Positions 56,778 through 64,000 of a DNA stretch of 64,000 nt are shown in pieces. Numbering within the stretch: the stretch's first letter is position 1; each line of letters opens with the position of its first letter. The stretch spans positions 1 to 64,000 of the forward strand of contig NZ_JAHCDD010000002.1 of assembly GCF_018413525.1 (NCBI RefSeq). The letters run 5' to 3'. The stretch comes from Acidovorax sp. CCYZU-2555 (lineage in GTDB: Bacteria > Pseudomonadota > Gammaproteobacteria > Burkholderiales > Burkholderiaceae_C). The notes beneath the pieces were generated by a model. That model was given only the letters and a program-made list of their open reading frames with translations. It had not been told where the DNA came from and did not search any database. Made by a program: the position numbers and the translations under genes.

Positions 56778-57560
56778 TCAGCCGGCCTGGACGTTTGCGC
56801 CTTCGGAAATCCAGACCTTGCTCGCGCTGCCGCTGCGCGAAACATGCATGCGGTACTGGTAGCGCTCGGGCGCGTAATAGCCCAGCAGGTACTGGATGGG
56901 GCGCTTGTGCGCGTCGTAGACCACGCGCCTGACCTGCAGCAGCGGCGAGCCCGCGGGGATTTTGAGCGCCAGCGCCACATGCGCGGGCGCTATGGTCGCG
57001 CTCAGCTCCTGCTCGCCATGGTCGAACGGGAAGCCAGCCTTTTCCATCAGCGTCAGCAGCGGCACTTCTTCGAGCAGGTGCTGCTCGATCGCCGCGCCGA
57101 CGAAATCGGGCAGCACCACTTCGGAATACATCACGGGCGCGCCGCCCGACTTGCGCACGCGCCTCAGGCACAGCACGTCGGCCGCGGGCGGCAGCTGCAG
57201 CAGCCGCGCGATCTCGGCGTCGCAGGGCTGGCGCTTGCACGACAGCACCTGGATGCGCGAGCGCAGGCCCAGGCTCACGATGTTGTCGAGCAGGCCGTTG
57301 TGCAGCTTGGGGTGTTGCGTGGCCATGGCCTCGCCTATGGGCAGCGTGCCCTGGCCGCGCAGCCGCGTGACCAGGCCTTCTTCCTGCAGCCGCGCGAGCG
57401 CCGAGCGCACGGTGACGCGCGCCACCCCGAAGGACTCGGCCAGCGCGCGCTCACCGGGCAGCGGAATGCCCACGGGATAAGTGCCGTCCTGCAGCCTTTC
57501 CCGGATGGCGTCCGCGACCTGGCGAAAAAGAGGGGGCGTGGGAGTGCGGGGCATGGGCAA
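56778..57560 (-). CDS. GntR-family regulator (HutC/UTRA subfamily), likely operon regulator
   Basis: The 260-residue protein has a winged helix (LFRQVADAIRERLQDGTY, then PLPGERALAESFGVARVTVRSALARLQEEGLV) and a UTRA effector domain (VSLGLRSRIQVLS to LQVRRVVYDAHKRPIQYLLGYYAPERYQY). It lies 68 bp after the isocitrate-lyase-like gene on the same strand, so it is probably cotranscribed with, and controls, the four-gene operon 57629-61261. Its effector may be the substrate acid of that pathway. The ATG at 57554 is an alternative start two codons in. Confidence 0.9.
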   Translation of the reverse strand: MPMPRTPTPPLFRQVADAIRERLQDGTYPVGIPLPGERALAESFGVARVTVRSALARLQEEGLVTRLRGQGTLPIGEAMATQHPKLHNGLLDNIVSLGLRSRIQVLSCKRQPCDAEIARLLQLPPAADVLCLRRVRKSGGAPVMYSEVVLPDFVGAAIEQHLLEEVPLLTLMEKAGFPFDHGEQELSATIAPAHVALALKIPAGSPLLQVRRVVYDAHKRPIQYLLGYYAPERYQYRMHVSRSGSASKVWISEGANVQAG

Positions 57561-57628
57561 TCAGTCGTATCGCCAGAAGACTGGCAAGTGACAAATTATG
57601 CGCATGCCGCGCGCGGGCGTGGCGCGCC

Positions 57629-58483
57629 TCAGGCGTATGTCTCGCCCAGGGCCAGCAGTTCGGGCGTGCCGATGACGGCGTTGAGGCCGTCGAAGCCCAG
57701 CATCCGGTCTTGCCAGGGCGCGGTCGTGCCGTTGCTGTGCAGGCTCGCGAAGTAGCCCTGCAGCGTGTGCGCCAGCGCGCGCACCGTGCCGCCGGGAAAG
57801 ATCACCAGGCTGAAGCCCAGGGCTTCGAGTTCGTCGGCGGGCGTGATCGGCGTCATGCCGCCTTCGACCATGTTGGCCATCAGCGGGCACAGGTGGCCCA
57901 GCGCGCCGTTGAGCACCGTCATCTGCTCCTTGGTGCGCACGGCTTCGACGAACAGCAGATCGGCGCCGGCCTCGGCGTAGCGCGCGGCGCGCTCCATCGC
58001 CGCGTCCAGGCCTTCGCTGGCGATGGCGTCGGTGCGCGCGATGATCACGGTCTCCTCATTGCGCCGCGCGTCGACGGCCGCGCGGATCTTGCCGCACATC
58101 TCCTGCGTGCTGATCACCGACTTGCCCTGCAGATGGCCGCAGCGCTTGGGGCTGGCCTGGTCTTCGAGCTGAATCGCCGACGCGCCCGCGCGCTCCAGGT
58201 GCTGTACCGTGCGGCGCACATTGAGCGCATTGCCGAACCCGGTGTCGGCGTCGACGATCAGCGGCAGGTTCACGCGTTCGCGGATCTGCGTGGTCACGCT
58301 GACCACGTCGTCAAGGCTCAGAAACCCGATGTCGGGGCGGCCGAAGCGCGTATAGGCGATGCTCGCGCCCGACAGATAGCAGGCTTCCATGCCGGCCTGC
58401 TCCACGAGCAAGGCGGTGAACGGGTCATAGACGCCCGGGGCGACGACGATCTTGGGTTGTTGCAGGCGTTGCTTGAAATTCAT
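57629..58483 (-). CDS. Isocitrate lyase/PEP mutase superfamily C-C lyase
   Basis: The 284-residue TIM-barrel enzyme has the superfamily start APGVYDPFTALLVEQAG, metal-site motif VDADTGFGNALNV, and the lyase loop EDQASPKRCGHLQGK. The KRCGH cysteine marks lyases such as 2-methylisocitrate lyase and 2,3-dimethylmalate lyase rather than phosphonomutases. It should cleave a branched 2-hydroxy dicarboxylate to pyruvate plus a carboxylic acid (or a similar pair). The start overlaps the stop of the LeuD-like gene by 4 bp. The pairing with LeuCD-like subunits favours dimethylmalate-lyase-type chemistry over PrpB, since no citrate synthase-type gene is present. Confidence 0.88.
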   Translation of the reverse strand: MNFKQRLQQPKIVVAPGVYDPFTALLVEQAGMEACYLSGASIAYTRFGRPDIGFLSLDDVVSVTTQIRERVNLPLIVDADTGFGNALNVRRTVQHLERAGASAIQLEDQASPKRCGHLQGKSVISTQEMCGKIRAAVDARRNEETVIIARTDAIASEGLDAAMERAARYAEAGADLLFVEAVRTKEQMTVLNGALGHLCPLMANMVEGGMTPITPADELEALGFSLVIFPGGTVRALAHTLQGYFASLHSNGTTAPWQDRMLGFDGLNAVIGTPELLALGETYA

Positions 58484-59028
58484 GCGGCGGTCTCCGGGGA
58501 TGTGGGGGCGGGGCGCTGGGCCAGGCGTTTGCGCAGGTGGGGCACGAGGCCGCCGTCGTTGACCAGCGTCAGCAGATGTTCGGGAATGGGGCTGCAGCGC
58601 AGCTCCAGGCCTTGCTGCGGCACATGCAGCGTGGCCTGGGCCAGATCGAGCCGCGCCTGGGCCTGGTCGGCTATGTCCCAGGCGGGGGCGGCGGGCGATT
58701 TCGGGCCCAGCAGCAGCGGCAGGCCCAGGTTGAAGCCGTTGCGATAGAACAACCCGGCGAACGACTGCGCAATCACGCAGCGCACGCCCAGATGGCGCAG
58801 CACTTCGACGGCCTGCTCGCGCGACGAGCCCGTGCCGAAGTTCTTGCCGCCGATCACGAAGTCGCCGGGCCGCACGCGGCGCGCGAAATCGGGGGCGACA
58901 TCTTCCAGGCAATGCTCGGCAATGGTTTCAATGCCGAACTTCATGTATTTGCCGGGCGCGAGAAAGTCGGTGTTGATGTCGTCGCCGAAGACCCAGCAGG
59001 TGCCCAAGGCGTTGTTCGTAGCGTTCAT
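58480..59028 (-). CDS. LeuD-like dehydratase small subunit
   Basis: The 182-residue protein is the swivelling small subunit of an aconitase-family hydro-lyase. It shows CWVFGDDINTDFLAPGKYM near the N-terminus and the active-site loop GKNFGTGSSREQAVEVL. With the LeuC-like subunit it should isomerise or hydrate an unsaturated or hydroxylated dicarboxylate (isopropylmalate, homoaconitate, dimethylmaleate type). It is translationally coupled on both sides by 4-bp ATGA overlaps. No leuA or leuB gene is adjacent, so leucine synthesis is not the likely role. Confidence 0.88.
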   Translation of the reverse strand: MNATNNALGTCWVFGDDINTDFLAPGKYMKFGIETIAEHCLEDVAPDFARRVRPGDFVIGGKNFGTGSSREQAVEVLRHLGVRCVIAQSFAGLFYRNGFNLGLPLLLGPKSPAAPAWDIADQAQARLDLAQATLHVPQQGLELRCSPIPEHLLTLVNDGGLVPHLRKRLAQRPAPTSPETAA

Positions 59029-60302
59029 GCGAGCATCTCCCGTGGGTCGGTGATGCGGCCGGCGACAGCGGAGGCCGCGACCGTGTAGGGGGAGCCGAGG
59101 TAGACGCGCGACGAGGCCGCGCCCATGCGGCCCTTGAAGTTGCGCGCCGTGGTGCTGATGGCCGTGGTGTCTTCGGCGAAGGTGTTGGCGCCATAGCCCG
59201 CGCAGGCGCCGCAGCTGCTGGGCAGCAGGCGCGCGCCCGCGTCCAGAAGAATCTGCAGCGTGCCTTCGGTCTGCGCGGTCTGCCGGTCCTGGTTGCTCGC
59301 GGGCGCGACCATCAGGTCTACGCCTGGCGCGATGCGCCGGCCCTTGAGCACCTGCGCGGCCATGCGCAGGTCTCCGAGCTTGGCGCCCGTGCAGGCGCCT
59401 ATGTAGGCGATGTCGACTTTCTCGTCGCCGCAGTCCTGCGCGGCTTCGGCCAGCGCGGGCGAGCCCGGTGCCGACACCTGGGGCGCGAGGCTGTCGGCCG
59501 ACATGCGGTGGTGGGCCAGCAGCGGCGCCTGGGCATCGGTCTGCCAGTGCGTGAAATCTTCCAGCTCCCGGGCGGGCACGCCGCAGGCCAGCAGCCAGTC
59601 GCGCGTGGTCGCGTCGGGCGCGATCAGCCCGGCCTGGCCGCCGAGTTCGGCGGTCATGTTGCTGAGCGTCATGCGCTCGTTCATCGACAGCGCGCGCACC
59701 GCCTCGCCGCAGTATTCGACGGCCTCGTACTGGCCGCCGTCCATGCCGAAGCGCGTGCACATGTGCAGCATCATGTCCTTGGCGCAGACGCCTGGGCCCA
59801 GCCGGCCGCTCCACTCCATGGCGATGGTGTGGGGCACGCGCAGCCAGATTTCGCCCGTGACCACCACGCCCAGCATTTCGGTCGCGCCTATGCCGAACAT
59901 ATAGGCGCCGAACGCACCGCCGGTGGACGAATGGCTGTCGCCGCCGACGGCGAACATGCCGGGGCGGATATGACCGTGCTGGGGCGTGACCACATGGCAG
60001 ATGCCTTGCTCGTCGTAGAAGTTCTTGATGCCCTGCTCGCGCACCCAGTCGCGCGCGATGCGCACGATCTGCGCGCTGTCGGCGTCGGCCGCGGGCACGT
60101 AATGGTCGGTGACGACCACGATCTTCGCCGGGTCCCAGACCTTGACGCCCAGCGCGTCGAGGTGGGGCTTGAGGCGGCGCGGGCCGCCCGAGTCATGCAT
60201 CATCGCCAGGTCTACGCCGCAGGTCACGAGTTCCTCGGGCGCGACATGCTGCCGGCCGCAGGCGCGGGCCACGAGTTTCTGGGCAAGGGTTTGCGGCGTC
60301 AT
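59025..60302 (-). CDS. LeuC-like dehydratase large subunit
   Basis: The 425-residue large subunit of an aconitase-family dehydratase keeps the 4Fe-4S ligands: one Cys in YIGACTGAKLGDL and two in SSCGACAGYG. Other marks are VGGDSHSSTGGAFGAYMFGIG and SNMTAELGGQAGLIAPD. Sequence style is that of the homoaconitase/HacA branch rather than housekeeping LeuC. The ATG at 60302 overlaps the binding-protein stop by 4 bp and the stop overlaps the LeuD-like start. The likely reaction is hydration of a maleate-type acid to a malate derivative that the downstream lyase then splits. Confidence 0.88.
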   Translation of the reverse strand: MTPQTLAQKLVARACGRQHVAPEELVTCGVDLAMMHDSGGPRRLKPHLDALGVKVWDPAKIVVVTDHYVPAADADSAQIVRIARDWVREQGIKNFYDEQGICHVVTPQHGHIRPGMFAVGGDSHSSTGGAFGAYMFGIGATEMLGVVVTGEIWLRVPHTIAMEWSGRLGPGVCAKDMMLHMCTRFGMDGGQYEAVEYCGEAVRALSMNERMTLSNMTAELGGQAGLIAPDATTRDWLLACGVPARELEDFTHWQTDAQAPLLAHHRMSADSLAPQVSAPGSPALAEAAQDCGDEKVDIAYIGACTGAKLGDLRMAAQVLKGRRIAPGVDLMVAPASNQDRQTAQTEGTLQILLDAGARLLPSSCGACAGYGANTFAEDTTAISTTARNFKGRMGAASSRVYLGSPYTVAASAVAGRITDPREMLA

Positions 60303-61261
60303 TCGACCGTCGCTCCCGACTTCCTGACGATGTCGCCCCAGAAATCCACGTCCTTCTTGATGAATGCCGCGAACTGCGCGGGCGTCATGGTGGGCACGGT
60401 CGCGGCTTCGCTTTCCATGCGCTTGCGGAAATCGGGCGAGGCGATCGCCACCTTCACCGCGCCATAGAGCTTGTCGACCACGTCCTTGGGCATGTGCGCC
60501 GGGCCGAACAGGCCGAACCAGGCCTGCGACTGGTAGCCGGGCACGGCCTGGGCGATCGCCGGCAGGCCTTCGAACTGCGCCAGCGGCTTGGGGCTGCTGA
60601 CGCCCAGGAACTTGAGCGTTGCGCTCTTGTAGTGCGGCAGCACGTTGATGGTGCTGGCGAACATCAGGTCGACGGTGCTGGCCGACAGCAGATCGGTGAG
60701 CGCCGGGCCCGTGCCCTTGTAGGGAATGTTGACGATGTCGGTCTGGGTCGCGAGCTTGAACTGTTCGGCCGCGAGGTGCAGCGACGAGCCCTGGCCGCCG
60801 ATGGCAAACGTCAGCTTGCCCGGGTTCTTCTTGGCGTAGTCGATCAGGCCCGCGATGTCGTTGAACGGCGCGTTCTTGCGCGCCACGAGCACGCTGGGCA
60901 CCTGGGCGACCATGGTGATGGGCGTGAAGTCGGCGACGGGATCGAACGGCAGCTTCTTGAACAGCGTGGCGTTGATGGTGTGGCTGGTGAAACTCATCAA
61001 CAGCGTGTTGCCGCTGGGGTCGCTCTTGGCGACCTGCTGGGCGGCGATGTTGCCGCCCGCGCCGGGTTTGTTCTCGACGATCACCGTGCGGCCCAGCGTC
61101 GTGCCCATCGACTGGGCGATCACGCGCGCCAGCGTGTCGGTGGAGCCGCCGGGCGTGGCGCCGACGACGATGGTCAGCGGGCGGGTGTTCTGCGCGGCCA
61201 CGGTCTGCACCAGGGCCAGGGCCGCAAGCGCACCTATCGTCCAGCGTCGGTTGAGTTTCAT
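60299..61261 (-). CDS. Bug/TctC-family periplasmic binding protein, first gene of the dehydratase-lyase operon
   Basis: The 320-residue protein has a signal peptide cleaved near TVAAQ-NTRP and the Bug-family features IVVGATPGGSTDTLARVIAQ and IPYKGTGPALTDLL. It likely binds the dicarboxylic acid degraded by the downstream enzymes. AGGAGA precedes the ATG at 61261. It heads a four-gene run in which every junction is a 4-bp ATGA overlap. Membrane TctAB components are not present locally and would have to be supplied from elsewhere. Confidence 0.9.
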   Translation of the reverse strand: MKLNRRWTIGALAALALVQTVAAQNTRPLTIVVGATPGGSTDTLARVIAQSMGTTLGRTVIVENKPGAGGNIAAQQVAKSDPSGNTLLMSFTSHTINATLFKKLPFDPVADFTPITMVAQVPSVLVARKNAPFNDIAGLIDYAKKNPGKLTFAIGGQGSSLHLAAEQFKLATQTDIVNIPYKGTGPALTDLLSASTVDLMFASTINVLPHYKSATLKFLGVSSPKPLAQFEGLPAIAQAVPGYQSQAWFGLFGPAHMPKDVVDKLYGAVKVAIASPDFRKRMESEAATVPTMTPAQFAAFIKKDVDFWGDIVRKSGATVE

Positions 61262-61455
61262 CTTGTCTCCTGTTGTTATGGGGCTTGCGGCTATGGTCGG
61301 CGGCCTGCGCCGCGGTCTCAACAGAACCTGGTGGTCCCATCGGGTTAACACGTGTCCACCCCCTGGTTTCCTATATTTCGCCGCAGTCCCCGGCCGGGTA
61401 GAGTGCCAATCAAAGCAGCGCGGGGGTCGCGCTGCGCCGTGACGCAAGGAATTCT

Positions 61456-63105
61456 GTGGTGACTTCCATTTTCGATAGCGATCTTCCCCGCAATGCCGCG
61501 AACACCGCGCCGCTGACGCCGCTGGCCTTCATCGCGCGCACGGCCGAGGTCTATCCCGAACGCCTGGCCATCGTGCATGGCGCGCTGCGCCAGACCTGGG
61601 GCCAGACCTATGCGCGCTGCCGCCAGCTGGCCAGCGCCTTGCAGCGCAACGGCATAGGCAAGAACGACACCGTGGCCGTGCTGCTGCCCAATACGCCGCC
61701 CATGGTCGAGGCGCATTTCGGCGTGCCCATGTCGGGCGCGGTGCTCAACGCGCTCAATACCCGGCTCGACCCCGAAGCGATCGCTTTCATGCTCGACCAT
61801 GGCGAAGCGCGCGCGGTGATCGTCGACCCCGAGTTCGCGGGCCTGCTGGCCAAGGCGCTGACGCTGCGCCAATCGACCAAAGACCTGCTGGTCGTCGAAG
61901 TGCAGGACGCGCTGTACGGCGCGAGCAGCCAGCCGCTGGGCGGCCTCGACTATGAAGACTTTCTTGCCGGCGGCGACGCGCATTTCGCCTGGGCGCTGCC
62001 GGCCGACGAGTGGGACGCGATCGCGCTGAACTACACCAGCGGCACCACGGGCAATCCCAAGGGCGTGGTCTACCACCACCGCGGCGCGGCGACGAACGCG
62101 ATCAGCAACGTGCTCGAGTGGGACATGCCCAAGCATGCGGTCTATCTCTGGACGCTGCCCATGTTCCATTGCAACGGCTGGTGCTTTCCCTGGACGCTGG
62201 CGCTGCGCGCGGCCGTCAACGTGTGCCTGCGGCGCGTCGACGCGCAGGCCATCTTCGATGCGATTCGCGACCATGGCGTGACCCACTACTGCGGCGCGCC
62301 CATCGTGCACGGCATGCTGGTCAATGCGCCGGCGGCCATGAAGGAAGGCCTGCCCACGGGCGTCAAGGCCATGGTCGCGGGCGCCGCGCCGCCGGCGTCG
62401 ATGATCGAAGGCATGGAGCGCATGGGCTTCGATCTGACCCATGTCTACGGCCTGACCGAGACCTATGGCCCGGCTGCGGTCTGCGCCCAGCATGGCGACT
62501 GGGGCCAGCTCGACATAGGCGAGCGCGCGCGGCTCAATGCGCGCCAGGGCGTGCGCTTTCACCTGCAGGGCGACGTGCGCGTGCTCGATCCCGAAACCAT
62601 GCAGCCCGTGGCCCAGGACGGCGAGACCATGGGCGAGATCATGTTCAAGGGCAACATCGCGATGAAGGGCTACCTCAAGAACGCCAAGGCAACGCAGGAG
62701 GCGTTCGCGGGCGGCTGGTTCCACAGCGGCGATCTGGCCGTGCAGTACGCCGACGGCTACATCAAGATCAAGGACCGCAGCAAGGACATCATCATTTCGG
62801 GCGGCGAGAACATCTCGTCGATCGAAGTCGAGGATGTGCTCTACCGCCACCCCGACGTGCTCGCCGCGGCCGTGGTCGCCAAGCCCGATGCGAAGTGGGG
62901 CGAAACGCCTTGCGCCTTCATCGAGCTCAAGGCCGGCGCCACGACCACGCCCGAAGACATCGTCGCGCATTGCCGCAAATACCTCGCAGGCTTCAAGCTG
63001 CCGCGCGCCGTGGTGTTCGGCGAACTGCCCAAGACCAGCACGGGCAAGATACAGAAGTTCGAGCTGCGCAAGGTCGCGGGCTCGGCGACATCGATCGACG
63101 TCTAG
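61456..63105 (+). CDS. AMP-forming acyl-CoA synthetase
   Basis: The 549-residue enzyme activates a carboxylic acid to its CoA thioester via an acyl-AMP. It shows the P-loop [18 protein letters not shown], adenylate motif [22 protein letters not shown] with catalytic Asp, [16 protein letters not shown] hinge, and the C-terminal catalytic Lys in [10 protein letters not shown]. The style is that of medium-chain/methyl-branched acid ligases. Start is GTG at 61456 (a second GTG at 61459) with AAGGA upstream. It diverges from the dehydratase-lyase operon across 194 bp, so it could activate the acid released by the lyase. That link is inference. Confidence 0.92.
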   Translation: MVTSIFDSDLPRNAANTAPLTPLAFIARTAEVYPERLAIVHGALRQTWGQTYARCRQLASALQRNGIGKNDTVAVLLPNTPPMVEAHFGVPMSGAVLNALNTRLDPEAIAFMLDHGEARAVIVDPEFAGLLAKALTLRQSTKDLLVVEVQDALYGASSQPLGGLDYEDFLAGGDAHFAWALPADEWDAIALNYTSGTTGNPKGVVYHHRGAATNAISNVLEWDMPKHAVYLWTLPMFHCNGWCFPWTLALRAAVNVCLRRVDAQAIFDAIRDHGVTHYCGAPIVHGMLVNAPAAMKEGLPTGVKAMVAGAAPPASMIEGMERMGFDLTHVYGLTETYGPAAVCAQHGDWGQLDIGERARLNARQGVRFHLQGDVRVLDPETMQPVAQDGETMGEIMFKGNIAMKGYLKNAKATQEAFAGGWFHSGDLAVQYADGYIKIKDRSKDIIISGGENISSIEVEDVLYRHPDVLAAAVVAKPDAKWGETPCAFIELKAGATTTPEDIVAHCRKYLAGFKLPRAVVFGELPKTSTGKIQKFELRKVAGSATSIDV

Positions 63106-63148
63106 CCTTTCGGCAGGCTCGGGGTGAACGGTGTTTGCGCCGTTCAGC
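63106..63148 (+). repeat. Partial half-site of the intergenic repeat, copy R4
   Basis: Immediately after the acyl-CoA synthetase stop, CCTTTCGGCAGGCTCGGGG and the following bases to 63131 match the right arm of the dispersed element. GCCGTTCAGC lies 9 bases beyond and could pair with GTGAACGG. It is a degenerate, shortened copy. Confidence 0.6.
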
Positions 63149-63278
63149 TTGGTTTTGTGAAGGATGTGGTTGCATGCGCTGCGACGTTTTTCAAGCGGCT
63201 GTGGTATGGTCGGCGCGCGAAAAACGACAAGAATCCCGGGGACTTGCGCGACAGGCTCCGGAATACCGAGACAGCGCC

Positions 63279-64000
63279 ATGAAATCCACTACCGAGTTCC
63301 AGCAGTTCAAGCGCGAGGAGCGCAAGATCGTGATGGTCACCGCCTATGACTATCCGGGCGCCCGCTATGCCGAGGCCGCGGGCGTCGACACCATTCTGGT
63401 CGGCGATTCGCTGGGCATGGTGGTGCTGGGCTATGACTCGACGGTGCCGGTCACGGTCGACGACATGGTGCACCACGCCAAGGCCGTGCGCCGCGGCGCG
63501 CCCGCCACCTGCATCGTGGTCGACATGCCGTTCGGCAGCTACCACGCGGGGCTCGAAAGCACCACGCGCTGCGCGGTCGACATGATGCAGCGCAGCGGCG
63601 CCGACGCACTCAAGGTCGAAGGCGCGGGCGAAGTGATCGAAGTGATACGCCGACTGACCCATGTGGGCATTCCCGTGGTCGGCCATCTGGGCCTGACGCC
63701 GCAGTCGGCCGCCGTGATGGGCGGCTACAAGGTGCAGGGCCGCGACACCGCGGCCGCGCAGCAGATCATGAACGATGCGCTGGCCTGCGAGGCCGCGGGC
63801 GCCTGCGCGCTGGTGCTCGAATGCGTGCCCCAGCAGCTGGCCAAGCGCATCAGCGCCCAGCTGGCGATTCCCACGATAGGCATTGGCGCGGGACCGGACA
63901 CCGACGGCCAGGTGCTGGTGTTCCATGACCTGCTGGGCTATGGCAGCCACCGCGTTCCCAAGTTCGTGCAGCAGTTTGCCGACGTGGGCACGCCGCTGCA
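63279..64000 (+). CDS. panB: 3-methyl-2-oxobutanoate hydroxymethyltransferase (3' end outside window)
   Basis: The frame is open to the end of the window, giving about 240 residues of a family normally 260-280 long. PanB makes ketopantoate from 2-oxoisovalerate and methylene-tetrahydrofolate in pantothenate synthesis. Motifs seen are [33 protein letters not shown] (metal-binding Asp), HLGLTPQS, and LVLECVPQ. The C-terminal [21 protein letters not shown] is also present. The ATG at 63279 gives the standard start. A 173-bp gap containing the R4 half-repeat separates it from the acyl-CoA synthetase gene. Confidence 0.95.
   Translation, partial: MKSTTEFQQFKREERKIVMVTAYDYPGARYAEAAGVDTILVGDSLGMVVLGYDSTVPVTVDDMVHHAKAVRRGAPATCIVVDMPFGSYHAGLESTTRCAVDMMQRSGADALKVEGAGEVIEVIRRLTHVGIPVVGHLGLTPQSAAVMGGYKVQGRDTAAAQQIMNDALACEAAGACALVLECVPQQLAKRISAQLAIPTIGIGAGPDTDGQVLVFHDLLGYGSHRVPKFVQQFADVGTPL

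Noticed and set aside
57629-61261. Calling the LeuC/LeuD-like genes leuCD of leucine biosynthesis.
   Set aside because: There is no leuA or leuB nearby, the genes are overlapped with a lyase and a Bug binding protein, and sequence style is that of the homoaconitase branch.

Overview
The window is a GC-rich bacterial chromosome segment carrying about 58 protein genes and two tRNA genes. Gene content and order (yicC-gmk-rpoZ-spoT-greB, the kinase/phosphatase pair beside rdgB-hemW, phoH-ybeY beside ruvAB, several Bug/TctC-type binding proteins, a phenol-type set of catabolic enzymes) point to a betaproteobacterium of the order Burkholderiales, most likely family Comamonadaceae. The genus cannot be fixed from the sequence alone. 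No rRNA, CRISPR array, prophage or intact insertion sequence was seen.

Layout. 1-4463: a 23S rRNA pseudouridine synthase (5' end outside the window), a small AT-richer secreted protein, htpG and a Gly/Val-rich lipoprotein. 4755-8176: srkA and hbd on the minus strand, purT on the plus strand. 8195-15602: a catabolic island in which a LysR regulator diverges from a minus-strand operon for an HD-domain (PhnZ-like) oxygenase, HyuA, HyuB, a Bug-type binding protein and a class II aldolase. 15574-21454: DMT exporter and its TetR regulator, tag preceded by a truncated VOC gene, amn, and a PAS-PAS-GGDEF-EAL protein. 21581-28532: dbpA, a cation efflux protein, dtd, a TauE-type permease, ybeY-phoH and ruvAB. 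28519-32230: a rearrangement scar where a periplasmic adaptor gene and an oligopeptide permease gene are both cut and joined tail to tail. 32425-39455: an iron-uptake operon (Fur box, ECF sigma, FecR, TonB receptor with STN domain, FecCD permease, ATPase, binding protein). 39934-40937: two identical tRNA-Arg(ACG) genes bracketing two paralogous small membrane proteins. 41400-50641: greB, spoT, rpoZ, gmk, yicC, a protein kinase/PP2C pair, rdgB and hemW. 51024-56584: an I78-type inhibitor lipoprotein, a GntR regulator, a large EF-hand membrane protein and a B12-binding radical SAM protein. 56778-61261: a GntR regulator and a four-gene operon with 4-bp overlaps (binding protein, LeuC-like, LeuD-like, isocitrate-lyase-superfamily enzyme). 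61456-64000: an acyl-CoA ligase and the start of panB.

How it fits together. Two operons look like coherent but unassigned catabolic pathways. The first (8195-14345) pairs a predicted di-iron HD oxygenase with an ATP-dependent hydantoinase/oxoprolinase and an aldolase. The second (57629-61261) pairs a dehydratase of the aconitase family with a C-C lyase, the same logic as dimethylmaleate hydratase plus dimethylmalate lyase. A dispersed composite palindromic repeat fills three of the convergent gene gaps and leaves a half-copy in a fourth gap. Some of its copies carry a 14-bp insert at the same site of the palindrome.
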